Assembly (NCBI GenBank): GCA_023666645.1
Contig: JAMPBP010000008.1
Location: forward strand, 1 to 50,396
Origin: Clostridiales bacterium
GTDB taxonomy: Bacteria > Bacteroidota > Bacteroidia > Bacteroidales > Muribaculaceae
Reading direction: 5' to 3'
DNA length: 50,396 nucleotides
Positions within the stretch are counted from its first letter, which is position 1. Every line of letters begins with the position of its first letter. Made by a program: the position numbers and the translations under genes. Below are positions 27,423 to 36,969 of the stretch, piece by piece. The notes under the pieces are model-generated. The model was not told the origin of the DNA. It saw only the letters and a program-made list of their open reading frames with translations, and searched no databases.

Positions 27423-28625
27423 CTACTCTTCCACACGCCCCGGATAGGCTTTCAAAGCATGTCTAAGAACCTCGAGGGCCTTACCGAGGTTCTCCTTGTT
27501 AAGGACATAAGCCATGCGCACTTCGTTACGCCCATGACCTGGTGTGGTGTAGAAACCTGAGGCCGGAGCCATGAACACGGTAGCCCCCTCATATTCAAAG
27601 TCGCTCAGACACCAGCTGCAGAATTTATCGGCATCATCGACAGGGAGGCTCACTACGGTATAGAATGCCCCCATGGGAATCGGCGAGTAGCAGCCGGGGA
27701 TACGGTTGAGTCCGTCGATAAGGAACTTACGGCGCTCTACATATTCATTGTAGGTGCGCAACATGTAATCCTGAGAGGCATCGATTGAGGCCTCGGCGAC
27801 GAGTTGGCCGAGCAATGGAGGACTGAGACGTGCCTGACAGAATTTCATGACATTCTTTTTCAATTCCTCGTGCTTGGTTATTATCGCACCGATACGTATT
27901 CCACACTCGTTGTAACGCTTGGAAACTGAGTCTATAAGCACCACCTGTTTCTCTATCCCTTCAAGATGGAAGGCCGAAATGTAAGGGGCACCGGTGTAGC
28001 AGAACTCGCGGTATACCTCGTCGCTGAACAGGAACAGGTCGTGTTTCTTGACCAAGTCACGTATCTGTTCCATTTCACGGCGTGTGTACAGGTAGCCAGT
28101 GGGATTGTTGGGGTTGCATATGAGGATACCGCGTGTGCGGGGAGTAATCAACTCCTCAAACTTTTCGACAGGAGGTAAAGAGAATCCATCGTCAATTGAC
28201 GACGGGACCGTAACAATTTTTGCTCCGGCCGAAATGGCGAATGCCATATAGTTGGCATAGGCAGGCTCAGGCACAATAATCTCATCGCCGGGATCGAGAC
28301 ATGCCATGAATGCAAACAGCACCGCTTCGCTACCACCGGTAGTCACTATGATATCGTCAACATCTACATTGATGTTGAACTTATGATAATACTCAGCGAG
28401 TTTCTTTCTTAGCGAGAGCAATCCCTCGGAGGGGCTATACTCGAGCACAGTCCTGTCAATGCGTGTAAGGGCCTCAAACGCCTCAGGAGGAGTGGGAAGA
28501 TCGGGCTGGCCTATATTCAAGTGGTAAACTTTAATACCACGCGCCTTGGCAGCATTGGCCAAAGGCACAAGTTTGCGTATGGGTGAAGCGGGCATTATCT
28601 CGCCACGCTGTGATACTTTAGGCAT
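27423..28625 (-). CDS. Pyridoxal-phosphate-dependent class I/II aminotransferase
   Basis: The 400-residue fold-type I aminotransferase resembles aspartate/aromatic aminotransferases. HLNIGQPDLPTPPEAFEAL, VTTGGSEAVLFAF (cofactor loop), CNPNNPTGYLYTRREM and FSDEVYREF are present, and the Schiff-base Lys lies in DSVSKRYNECGIRIGAII. An Arg near the C-terminus (RNEVRMAYVLN) would bind the substrate carboxylate. The amino donor cannot be told from sequence. It is transcribed first, with the permease 4 bases downstream; a functional link between the two is not obvious. Confidence 0.93.
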   Translation of the reverse strand: MPKVSQRGEIMPASPIRKLVPLANAAKARGIKVYHLNIGQPDLPTPPEAFEALTRIDRTVLEYSPSEGLLSLRKKLAEYYHKFNINVDVDDIIVTTGGSEAVLFAFMACLDPGDEIIVPEPAYANYMAFAISAGAKIVTVPSSIDDGFSLPPVEKFEELITPRTRGILICNPNNPTGYLYTRREMEQIRDLVKKHDLFLFSDEVYREFCYTGAPYISAFHLEGIEKQVVLIDSVSKRYNECGIRIGAIITKHEELKKNVMKFCQARLSPPLLGQLVAEASIDASQDYMLRTYNEYVERRKFLIDGLNRIPGCYSPIPMGAFYTVVSLPVDDADKFCSWCLSDFEYEGATVFMAPASGFYTTPGHGRNEVRMAYVLNKENLGKALEVLRHALKAYPGRVEE

Positions 28626-28655
28626 GTTGTCTATATATTTATTTTTTTTGAACTA

Positions 28656-28663
28656 CAAAGGTA
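28656..28663 (-). promoter_or_regulatory. Promoter -7 element for the aminotransferase
   Basis: The complement reads TACCTTTG, matching TAnnTTTG, about 30 bases before the ATG. It is divergent from the dcp promoter, with about 20 bases between the two elements. Confidence 0.55.
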
Positions 28664-28685
28664 CGCATTTTGGAAGATAATTAGC

Positions 28686-28693
28686 TATATTTG
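28686..28693 (+). promoter_or_regulatory. Promoter -7 element for dcp
   Basis: TATATTTG matches TAnnTTTG and lies 28 bases before the dcp ATG. No convincing -33 is seen at the expected spacing. Confidence 0.5.
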
Positions 28694-28721
28694 TAGAAAC
28701 ATACTATTTAAAAAAGACGTA

Positions 28722-30764
28722 ATGAACCATAATAGACTTTTAAAACCATTTGACACACCACTTTCCACCCCACCTTTCAGCTCAATCTCCCTTGGGGATT
28801 ATGCCGAAGCCATCGACCTTGGAATAGCCCGAGGTAAAGAGGAAATTGAAGCGATATGCTCCAATAAGGCACGTCCCGATTTTGAGAACACTATCGTTGC
28901 CCTTGACCGGGCCGGCGAGGATCTTGACCGGGTGCTCGGGCTCTTCTATAATCTTTGTGAGGCCGAGAGTGATGACGCCATGATGGAACTGTCGCTTGAA
29001 GTGTCGCCCAGACTCAGCGCCTATTCAACCGAAATAATTCTTAACGAAACCTTGTGGCACCGCATCAAAGAGGTGTGGGAAAAGCGTGACTCAATGTCGC
29101 TCGACGTAGAAGACCGCATGCTTCTCGACAAGACCTATGAACGATTTGACCAATCGGGTGCCAATCTCGAAGGAGAGGACCGAGAGCGCTACAAGGCTAT
29201 CATCGCTGAATTGTCGGAGCTCACCACCCGCTTTGGACAGAATGTACTGAAAGAGCTCAACAGCTACGAGTTGTGGCTCACGGCCGACGATCTTGACGGG
29301 CTGCCTGAACATCTTATAGCCCAAGCTGCCGCCGAGGCCTCCTCGCGAGGCCGCGATGGAGAATACCGCTTCACTCTGGCCGCTCCCACCTACATGCCAT
29401 TCCTTAAATACAGCACACACCGCGACCTCAGGGAGAAGATGTACCGAATGTATTCGGGCCGTAACATGGGTGGGGAATACGACAATCTCTCAATCATAAA
29501 ACGCATCACGGCATTGCGTCTTGAATCGGCCAGACTTCTGGGCTCAGAGACAATGGCCGGTCAGAAACTCAAACGCACCATGGCAGGTAGCGTCAATGCT
29601 GTGTATAATCTGCTCGACAACCTGAGGAAAGCTTACTACCCGGCAATGCAACGGGAACTGACGACACTCGGTGCCTTCGCCTCCAAGCTTGAAGGAAAGG
29701 ATATCACCCTGATGCCATGGGATTACAGTTACTATAACAACAAGCTCAAGAACGAGACCTACAGCTATGACGACGAGGAATTGAGGCCCTATTTTGAGTT
29801 ATCCAACACGATAAAGGGTGTATTTGGGCTGGCCACACGCCTATATGGCCTGCATTTCACACAGCGCGACGACATTGAAGTGTATCACCCAGATGTACAG
29901 GCATGGGAGGTGAGCGATGCCGATGGCTCCTACCTCGGAGTCCTTTACACCGATTTCTTTCCCCGCGAGACAAAGCGGCCGGGAGCATGGATGACCGATT
30001 TTACCGAGCAACATGTCGACCATCTCGGCAACGATATAAGACCCCTTGTCTCTATTGTCATGAACTTCACCAAGCCATCGCCAGGCAAGCCATCGTTGCT
30101 CACTCCGGGCGAAGTGGGAACGTTCCTGCATGAATTCGGACATTCGCTACACAGCTTGCTGTCGAAATGTAAATATGCCTCGCTATCGGGCACATCGGTG
30201 TATCGTGACTTTGTAGAACTGCCATCACAGTTCAACGAGAACTACCTCACAGAAAAAGAATTTCTCGACAGCTTCGCACGTCACTATGAGAGCGGTGAAC
30301 CTATACCGGCCCAACTTGTGGACCGCCTGGTAGCCTCCTCGCGTCATGGAGCTGCCTATCAATGTATACGGCAACTCACTTTCGGATATCTCGACATGGC
30401 GTGGCACACCATCACCTCGCCTGTAGAAGACCCCGAGTCTTTTGAAGCCGAGGCCATCAAAGGCACACAAATATTCTGCGAGGTTGAAGGGGCAATGATA
30501 TCGCCCCAGTTCAGCCACATATTCAGCGGCGGATATGCCGCCGGCTACTACAGCTACAAATGGGCCGAGGTACTTGATGCCGACGCATTCGCCAAATTCA
30601 AGGAGAACGGAATCTTTGACCCGGCAACAGCCCGATCATTCCGAGACAATATCCTGAGCCGGGGTGGCAGCGAAGACCCTGCGATACTCTACCGCCGTTT
30701 CCGCGGCCAGGAGCCCGGCATAGAAGCTCTCCTACACCGCGACGGCCTCCTCACAAACAATTGA
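28722..30764 (+). CDS. dcp: M3-family metallopeptidase, peptidyl-dipeptidase Dcp-like
   Basis: The 680-residue zinc peptidase trims peptides, releasing dipeptides from C-termini in the Dcp subgroup. The zinc motif HEFGH lies in FLHEFGHSLHSLLSKCKYASLSGTSVYRDFVELPSQFNENYL (near residues 470-510), including the downstream Glu of the third ligand region. The long helical N-terminal half (ENTIVALDRAGEDLDRVLGLFYNLCEAE) and the IFSGGYAAGYYSYKWAEVLDADAF block near the C-terminus are classic M3A features. No signal peptide is seen, so it is probably cytoplasmic. It is monocistronic, with its own promoter. Confidence 0.93.
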   Translation: MNHNRLLKPFDTPLSTPPFSSISLGDYAEAIDLGIARGKEEIEAICSNKARPDFENTIVALDRAGEDLDRVLGLFYNLCEAESDDAMMELSLEVSPRLSAYSTEIILNETLWHRIKEVWEKRDSMSLDVEDRMLLDKTYERFDQSGANLEGEDRERYKAIIAELSELTTRFGQNVLKELNSYELWLTADDLDGLPEHLIAQAAAEASSRGRDGEYRFTLAAPTYMPFLKYSTHRDLREKMYRMYSGRNMGGEYDNLSIIKRITALRLESARLLGSETMAGQKLKRTMAGSVNAVYNLLDNLRKAYYPAMQRELTTLGAFASKLEGKDITLMPWDYSYYNNKLKNETYSYDDEELRPYFELSNTIKGVFGLATRLYGLHFTQRDDIEVYHPDVQAWEVSDADGSYLGVLYTDFFPRETKRPGAWMTDFTEQHVDHLGNDIRPLVSIVMNFTKPSPGKPSLLTPGEVGTFLHEFGHSLHSLLSKCKYASLSGTSVYRDFVELPSQFNENYLTEKEFLDSFARHYESGEPIPAQLVDRLVASSRHGAAYQCIRQLTFGYLDMAWHTITSPVEDPESFEAEAIKGTQIFCEVEGAMISPQFSHIFSGGYAAGYYSYKWAEVLDADAFAKFKENGIFDPATARSFRDNILSRGGSEDPAILYRRFRGQEPGIEALLHRDGLLTNN

Positions 30765-30895
30765 TGTGTGTATGGGCTCTTAAAATCGCTGTTCCATATC
30801 TTTTTATGCCGCAGTGGATCCTGTTCTATGAGAAGGCATAATGAACAAAGTGGATCTACCGGGCGTTGTTACGTAAATGCTTATAATTGCTTATT

Positions 30896-32077
30896 ATGTC
30901 ACATTTTTCCGACAAATCAAAAAAACGCACTGTCATTGCAGCCATAGCAACAGGTATTATAGCAGTGACAGCTCTGATTGTGCTTTTATGCCTGAGACAT
31001 GACAAGGTTGAACAACCGCTCATTCCTGTACAAACAGAGAATGTGACGACGCGCGATGTCAACATCTATGGAGACTATGTGGGTCGCATCAGGGCTCAAC
31101 AGCTCGTCGAGGTGAGAGCCCGTGTAGAGGGATACCTCGAGTCGATGATGTTTGAGGAAGGCACGTATATCAAAAAAGGTCAACCTCTCTTTATAATTGA
31201 CCCCACCATTTATCGCGCCAATGCCAAGAAAGCCGAGGCGATACTTAACAAAGCTGTCGCTTCCCGCGACAAAGCCAAGCGTGACCTTGACCGTGTGAAA
31301 CCTCTCTATGAGCAAAACGCGGCATCACGACTTGACCTTGACAATGCCATCGCGGCCTATGAGACCGCCAAGGCCGATGTGGTCGTGGCCGAAGCCGAGC
31401 TTGCCCTTGCCCGCCAAACACTAAGCTATACAACCGTGACCTCCCCCATCTCGGGATATATATCGGAACGGAGTGCCGACATAGGCACCCTCGTAGGCCC
31501 AGGAGCAAAGTCACTGCTGGCCACGGTAGTGAACAGCGACACCGTGCGTATCGATTTCTCAATGACTTCACTGGAGTATCTGAAGAGCCGCTCACGCAAC
31601 GTCAATCTGGGTCAGCGCGATGAGAATCGCACCTGGGATCCGTATGTCACGGTTACCATGGCCGATGGCTCTGTTTATCCTTATCGTGGACTTGTCGACT
31701 TTGCCGACCCCAAGGTTGACCCTAAGACAGGAACATTCCAGGTGAGAGCCGAGATGAAGAATCCCGACCATGCATTGCTGCCTGGTGAGTTCACCCGAGT
31801 AAAACTGCTCATGGACGTGAGAGAAAATGCCATTGCCATACCCACCAAATCGCTCGAAATCGAGAAAGGCGGTGCCTTTGTCTATGTTGTCAAGCCCGAC
31901 AGTATCGTAGAGCGTCGATTTGTCGAAACCGGTCCTGAACTCGACAACACCACAGTCATAGAGCGTGGCCTCGTGAAAGGGGAACAGATCATCACCGAGG
32001 GATTTCATAAAGTTAAACATGGCATGAAAGTAGCTCCCAATAGCTCTACGGCAGCCACAACGCCCGAAAAACAATGA
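30896..32077 (+). CDS. RND efflux periplasmic adaptor (membrane-fusion protein)
   Basis: The 393-residue adaptor bridges the inner-membrane RND pump and the outer-membrane channel. An N-terminal membrane anchor lies at about 13-33. The lipoyl-type segment (GDYVGRIRAQQLVEVRARVEGYLESMMFEEGTYIKKGQPLFIID), a helical hairpin (about 105-165), the second lipoyl half (SPISGYISERSADIGTLVGPG) and the beta-barrel with a membrane-proximal domain (LLPGEFTRVKLLMDVRENAIAIPTKSLE) follow in AcrA order. I chose the ATG at 30896; a TTG 9 bases upstream is also in frame. The stop overlaps the pump start as ATGA. Substrates are unknown. Confidence 0.93.
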   Translation: MSHFSDKSKKRTVIAAIATGIIAVTALIVLLCLRHDKVEQPLIPVQTENVTTRDVNIYGDYVGRIRAQQLVEVRARVEGYLESMMFEEGTYIKKGQPLFIIDPTIYRANAKKAEAILNKAVASRDKAKRDLDRVKPLYEQNAASRLDLDNAIAAYETAKADVVVAEAELALARQTLSYTTVTSPISGYISERSADIGTLVGPGAKSLLATVVNSDTVRIDFSMTSLEYLKSRSRNVNLGQRDENRTWDPYVTVTMADGSVYPYRGLVDFADPKVDPKTGTFQVRAEMKNPDHALLPGEFTRVKLLMDVRENAIAIPTKSLEIEKGGAFVYVVKPDSIVERRFVETGPELDNTTVIERGLVKGEQIITEGFHKVKHGMKVAPNSSTAATTPEKQ

Positions 32078-35000
32078 AAAGCAATTTCTTCATAGACCAT
32101 CCTGTCTTTTCGATTGTCATATCAATCGTGATACTGCTTGTAGGTGGCATAGGGCTGATTATGCTGCCTGTCGACCAGTACCCACCCATCGTGCCACCGG
32201 TGGTAAAGGTAGCGGCCTCCTATCCGGGAGCCGACGCCATGACCGTCACCCAGGCGGTGGCTACTCCTATAGAGCAGGAGCTCAACGGCACTCCCGGAAT
32301 GCTGTATATGACGTCGAGCAGCTCCAATTCGGGAGGCTTCACGGCCCGCATCACATTTGACATAGACACCGACCCCGAGCTTGCCGCTGTCGATGTGCAG
32401 AACAGAGTGAAGAAAGCCGAAAGCCGTCTGCCGGCCGAAGTTGTGCAGAATGGTATAACGGTCGAACGTGAGACAGCCAACAGGCTCATGACCATCACGT
32501 TGCTATCGGATGATCCGAAATATGACGAGATATATCTGAGTAACTTTGCCACCCTCAATGTCATCGACTTGTTGAGACGCGTGCCCGGAGTGAGCAGTAT
32601 AAGCAATGTGGGAGGCCGTTACTATGCCATGCAGCTATGGGTACAGCCCGATAAACTCGCCGATATGGGTCTCACTGTCAAAGACCTGCAAAATGCGCTA
32701 AAAGACCAGAATCGCGAGAGTGCCGCGGGTGTGCTCGGCCAGGCGCCTATGGAAGGTGTCGATGTCACAGTGCCCATTGTGGCACCGGGACGCCTGTCGG
32801 GCGTGGAGGAGTTCGAGGATATAGTAGTGAGAGCCGGCGCCGATGGCTCTATGATACGCATGAGAGACGTGGCCCGGGTGTCGCTCGAGGCTTCCTCCTA
32901 CAATACCGAGAGCGGAATCAACGGAGGCAATGCCGCTGTGCTGAACATCACGATGCTTCCGGGAGCCAACGCGATGGACGTGGCCTCCCGCATCAAGCAG
33001 ACCATGCAGGAAATCAGCTCGACATTTCCCGAAGGCATCAGCTACAGCATACCCTTTGACATGACGACATACATAAGCGAGTCGATACACCATGTGTACC
33101 GCACATTCTTCGAGGCCTTGCTGCTTGTGATTCTCGTAGTATTCCTATCCTTGCAAAACTGGAGAGCCACAATCATACCCATAGTGGCAGTTCCTATATC
33201 GCTTGTAGGAACATTTGGCGTGATGCTCATATTTGGATTCTCGCTCAACATGTTGACGCTTCTTGGACTCATACTTGCCATAGGAATCGTGGTCGACGAT
33301 GCAATTGTAGTTGTGGAAAATGTTGACCGCATCATGAACAAGGAGCATATCCCGGCCGCTGAGGCTACCCGCAAGGCTATGTCCAACCTTGGCTCGGCAC
33401 TCATCGCCATGTCGCTGGTTCTCTGTGCCGTATTTATTCCCGTGAGTTTTCTCCCAGGAATCACAGGACAGCTATACCGGCAGTTCACTATCACCATTGC
33501 CGTTTCGGTAATAATATCGACAATCGTAGCCTTGACACTGTCGCCGGTGATGTGCAGCAAACTGCTGAAGCCCGACCGTCGCGGTCATCGCAAGCCCAAG
33601 GTGTTCAGATACATCAATCTGTGGCTTGCCCGGGGAACACGTGTCTATGGCCGATACATAGGCCGTGCCAATCATCACCCACGGCGCATGCTTGCCATTT
33701 TCGGCCTGTCGCTGGTGCTCATATGGTTTCTCAACAGGGTTTCACCCTCGAGTTTCATGACTCCCGAGGACCAGGGATATTTCACAGTCGAGCTTGAGCT
33801 TCCCGAGGGCGCGACCATTGAGCGTACACGCCGTGTCACCGACCGTGCCATAGAGTATCTGAAAAATGATCCCGATGTGGAGCATGTGCTCAATGTCACG
33901 GGTTCATCGCCCCGCGTAGGCACCAATCAGGCCCACAGCACGCTCACGGTAATCCTGAAACCCTGGAATGAACGTCATTCCCACAATATCGATGAAACAC
34001 GCGAGCGCATCAGGAAACACCTTGCCACCTACCCTGAAAGTGATGTGAGCATTTCCACTCCACCAATCATTCCTGGATTGGGCACATCGGGAGGCTTTGA
34101 AATGGCTCTCGAGGCGAGGGGTGAGACTACATATGCCCGTCTTCAGGAAGCCGTCGACACAATCATGGCGATTGCATCGACCATGCCACAGTTTGCCGAA
34201 TTGTCGTCAACGCTGCAACAGGACATACCTCAGCTATACTTTGATGTGGACCGTGACAAAGCCCAGCTGCACGGAGTTCCAATGAGCGATATCTTCTCTA
34301 CCATGAAGGCATTCACGGGATCGGTATATGTCAACGATTTCAACATGTTCAACCGTATCTACAGGGTGTATATCCAAGCCGAGGCTCCCTTCAGGGCCCG
34401 ACGTGACAACCTCAACCTTTTCTTTGTGAAAGGGAACTCCGGCTCTATGATTCCTGTGACAACTCTCGGGTCGGCCCATTACACCACGGGGCCGGGTACG
34501 ATAACCCGTTTCAACATGTTCAATGCCACCATATTGTCGGGTGAGGCAGCTCCAGGCTACAGCACAGGCGAGGCAATGGACGCCCTGGAGGAAATTGTCA
34601 ACAAGCATCTCGGTGATGATTTTGACTTGGGTATAGAGTGGAGCGGACTATCCTATCAACAGCGTCACGAATCGGGCAACACGATGATGGTGCTCGGGCT
34701 TGCCCTGCTGTTTGTCTTCCTTGTGCTGGCCGCCCTTTATGAGAGCTGGCTCGTACCGGTAGCGGTCATACTGTCATTGCCGGTAGCAGGAGTTGGAGCC
34801 TATTTAGGCATATACATATGCGGACTTGAGAACAACATTTATTTCCAGATAGGACTCGTGATGCTTGTGGGACTCGTAGCCAAAAACGCCATTCTCATAG
34901 TGGAATTTGCCAAAGAGGGCACCGACAGCGGCTTGCCACCGGCCACTGCTGCATTGCGCGCAGCCCGCCTTAGGTTCCGCCCTATCGTGATGACATCACT

Positions 35001-35178
35001 TGCATTCATGCTCGGACTGTTACCACTGCTTTTTGCCAGCGGACCGGGTTCGGCAGCACGCCGCGACATAGGTACGGGGGTATTCTTCGGAATGCTGGTA
35101 GCCGTCACTGTGGGAATTGTCTTCGTTCCGTTCTTCTTCAATATGGTTTACCGTATAAAACAACGCAAAAAAAAGTGA
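32074..35178 (+). CDS. RND multidrug efflux pump (HAE-1/AcrB type)
   Basis: The 1034-residue proton-driven exporter has the AcrB architecture: 12 membrane helices and two large periplasmic loops. The start FFIDHPVFSIVISIVILLVGGIGLIMLPVDQYP is typical. The proton-relay Asp pair is in GIVVDDAIVVVENVDR (near 405), and the late LVGLVAKNAILIVEFAKE provides the TM10 Lys. ATPIEQELNGTPGMLYM lies in the porter domain. It exports hydrophobic or amphiphilic compounds in other bacteria. It overlaps the adaptor by ATGA, and the outer-membrane factor begins at or just after its stop, so the three form one operon. No linked regulator is present in the window. Confidence 0.96.
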   Translation: MKSNFFIDHPVFSIVISIVILLVGGIGLIMLPVDQYPPIVPPVVKVAASYPGADAMTVTQAVATPIEQELNGTPGMLYMTSSSSNSGGFTARITFDIDTDPELAAVDVQNRVKKAESRLPAEVVQNGITVERETANRLMTITLLSDDPKYDEIYLSNFATLNVIDLLRRVPGVSSISNVGGRYYAMQLWVQPDKLADMGLTVKDLQNALKDQNRESAAGVLGQAPMEGVDVTVPIVAPGRLSGVEEFEDIVVRAGADGSMIRMRDVARVSLEASSYNTESGINGGNAAVLNITMLPGANAMDVASRIKQTMQEISSTFPEGISYSIPFDMTTYISESIHHVYRTFFEALLLVILVVFLSLQNWRATIIPIVAVPISLVGTFGVMLIFGFSLNMLTLLGLILAIGIVVDDAIVVVENVDRIMNKEHIPAAEATRKAMSNLGSALIAMSLVLCAVFIPVSFLPGITGQLYRQFTITIAVSVIISTIVALTLSPVMCSKLLKPDRRGHRKPKVFRYINLWLARGTRVYGRYIGRANHHPRRMLAIFGLSLVLIWFLNRVSPSSFMTPEDQGYFTVELELPEGATIERTRRVTDRAIEYLKNDPDVEHVLNVTGSSPRVGTNQAHSTLTVILKPWNERHSHNIDETRERIRKHLATYPESDVSISTPPIIPGLGTSGGFEMALEARGETTYARLQEAVDTIMAIASTMPQFAELSSTLQQDIPQLYFDVDRDKAQLHGVPMSDIFSTMKAFTGSVYVNDFNMFNRIYRVYIQAEAPFRARRDNLNLFFVKGNSGSMIPVTTLGSAHYTTGPGTITRFNMFNATILSGEAAPGYSTGEAMDALEEIVNKHLGDDFDLGIEWSGLSYQQRHESGNTMMVLGLALLFVFLVLAALYESWLVPVAVILSLPVAGVGAYLGIYICGLENNIYFQIGLVMLVGLVAKNAILIVEFAKEGTDSGLPPATAALRAARLRFRPIVMTSLAFMLGLLPLLFASGPGSAARRDIGTGVFFGMLVAVTVGIVFVPFFFNMVYRIKQRKKK

Positions 35179-35183
35179 ATACT

Positions 35184-36593
35184 ATGACACGCCACCTGCA
35201 AAATATATTAATAGCCTCGGTACTACCGTTGATGGCAGCCTGTTCAGGCACATCACACCTGTCGCGCCCATCGCTTGAGCTTCCCGAGCGCTACAACGAG
35301 ACTCTATCACGTGATTCACTGAGTATAGCCGATGTAGAGTACTGGAAGTTCTACGGTGACTCTACTCTTTGCGACATGATCAGAGAGGCGCTCGACAACA
35401 ACCGTGACATTCTCATGGTAGCCGCGCGCGTAGAAGAGTTACGACATCTATATGGTGTGGACAAGCTCAACTATCTGCCCACAATAGGCATTACCGCCGA
35501 AGGCTCTCACGAAACCAACGACTACTATGGCAAAAAACATATTGACGACCCCGAGTATGATCTCAAGGCCCGCCTCAACTGGGAGGTTGACCTATGGGGC
35601 GGACTGAGCCAACGCCAGCGAGCCTCGGGGGCCCGCTACAACGCCTCGGTGTGGGATCATCGCGCCATGGAGATGACAATCATAGCCGAGACAGCCACCG
35701 CCTATTTCAATCTGGTTGCGTTGCAGAATGAGCTCAATATCGTGAAACGAACTCTCATAACACGTGAGGAAAGCGTCGCCAAGGCCTATCTGAGGTTTCA
35801 GGGAGGCATGACAAGCGAGATAGTATATCAACAGGCCAAGGTAGAACTGGCCTCGACAGCTGCACTTGTACCCAATCTCAACCACCGCATTACGATGGCA
35901 CGCAACGCCCTTGCACTTCTCATGGGGCGTTTTCCAGAAGAACTTCCTATTTTATCGACATTATCCCTGACCGATGCACTCCCGGCCCAACTGCCATGTG
36001 GCGCCCCATCGACACTCCTTGAACGCAGGCCCGACCTACGAGCCTCTGAACTTAGACTAAAAGCCGCGATGGCCGATGTGGGAGTTGCCTACAGCAACCG
36101 GTTCCCCAAGTTTACCATTGGCCTCACAGGAGGGTTCGAAAATGAAGACCTTACACATCTGCTTCGCTCACCTTTCAGCTACATTGTTGGCAACATCACC
36201 GGCACCGTTCTTGACTTTGGACGCAACAAGCGAAAATACCAAGCCTCGATAGCAGCCTACGACCAGGCCCGCCTCACCTACGAGAAGAATGTCATGAAAG
36301 CATTTGCCGAAGTGGACAATGCCGCCTCTTCCTACCGGCAGTCGCGACTTACAGCCGACCGTCGCCGCGAGCTGTGTGAGGCCTCCTTGAAATATGTAAA
36401 CTTAGCCAACATACAATACCTTGCCGGGTCCATAAGCTATATTGATGTGCTCGATGCCTCTCGCCGCTACTTCGATGCCCAGATAGCACTGAGCAACGCT
36501 GTGCGCGATGAATATCTCGCCATGGTCGAACTGTACCGCTGTCTCGGGGGAGGAATATCGGAGCCGGGGGAACCCAATACATACAATCAGTAA
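35184..36593 (+). CDS. Outer-membrane efflux lipoprotein (TolC/NodT family)
   Basis: The protein (469 residues from the ATG) has a lipoprotein signal ending in LMAAC (Cys 20 from this start). Two OEP repeats follow, with ERYNETLSRDSLSIADVEYWKFYGDSTLCDMIREALDNN and later LLERRPDLRASELRLKAAMADVGVAYSNRFPKFTIGLTGG, the NodT-type signature. It forms the outer-membrane duct of the tripartite pump. An in-frame GTG at 35175 overlaps the pump stop as GTGA, mirroring the upstream coupling, and is a real alternative start. Confidence 0.93.
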   Translation: MTRHLQNILIASVLPLMAACSGTSHLSRPSLELPERYNETLSRDSLSIADVEYWKFYGDSTLCDMIREALDNNRDILMVAARVEELRHLYGVDKLNYLPTIGITAEGSHETNDYYGKKHIDDPEYDLKARLNWEVDLWGGLSQRQRASGARYNASVWDHRAMEMTIIAETATAYFNLVALQNELNIVKRTLITREESVAKAYLRFQGGMTSEIVYQQAKVELASTAALVPNLNHRITMARNALALLMGRFPEELPILSTLSLTDALPAQLPCGAPSTLLERRPDLRASELRLKAAMADVGVAYSNRFPKFTIGLTGGFENEDLTHLLRSPFSYIVGNITGTVLDFGRNKRKYQASIAAYDQARLTYEKNVMKAFAEVDNAASSYRQSRLTADRRRELCEASLKYVNLANIQYLAGSISYIDVLDASRRYFDAQIALSNAVRDEYLAMVELYRCLGGGISEPGEPNTYNQ

Positions 36594-36606
36594 ACAAGTG
36601 TGATTC

Positions 36607-36626
36607 TTAGAGCCTGTCTCATAAAA
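36607..36626 (+). repeat. Solo copy of the miniature element end
   Basis: Twenty bases, TTAGAGCCTGTCTCATAAAA, are identical to the left flank and end at 26067-26086, including the TTA. No opposite end is found before dnaN, so this is a decayed or excised copy. Confidence 0.7.
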
Positions 36627-36635
36627 CCCCATTAT

Positions 36636-36763
36636 TGAACTCATTTAACATATTGATAATTTTCAACCAGTATCTGCCAACACCCTATGAGCGTTATTCA
36701 GACTCCGGGACAACGCAAAACATTCCTCAAATCTTTACGTATCAATAAATTTAAATGAGTTCA
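36636..36763. repeat. Long imperfect inverted repeat upstream of dnaN
   Basis: TGAACTCATTTAA (36636-36648) is matched by TTAAATGAGTTCA (36751-36763). Nested inside, TATTGAT (36651-36657) is matched by ATCAATA (36741-36747). The 128-bp unit has no coding capacity and lies just after the solo element end. It may be a second miniature element or a remnant of the same insertion. With the promoter-like site at 36831 it accounts for most of the 376-base gap between the efflux operon and dnaN; I see nothing else there. Confidence 0.55.
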
Positions 36764-36830
36764 TTTTGAATTGTTTTGAGTTGTTGATTGTTTTTATGGC
36801 CTTATATTTTTACAGGCCGTAGGTTTTTAT

Positions 36831-36838
36831 TATTTTTG
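36831..36838 (+). promoter_or_regulatory. Promoter -7 element for dnaN
   Basis: TATTTTTG matches TAnnTTTG, with about 125 bases of leader to the dnaN ATG. A small GGCCT/AGGCC inverted repeat lies just upstream, between about 36798 and 36818. Confidence 0.4.
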
Positions 36839-36969
36839 TTGCTTGAATGGCTACAAACCATTCAAAACGAATCGTGTCCTTATGAGATATTGTCCACAAA
36901 AACAAATGCACTGCAGGTCACGGAGAGTTTAACGACATAACCTGAATAAACAAAACACTCAACAGCATA

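Noticed and set aside
30775-30786. GGGCTCTTA after dcp resembling the right end of the miniature element
   Set aside because: Only eight or nine bases match and the rest of the inverted end is absent.
36893-36901. TTGTCCACA before dnaN, one base off a DnaA box, suggesting an origin
   Set aside because: Only a single imperfect box, no dnaA gene, no cluster and no unwinding-element pattern.
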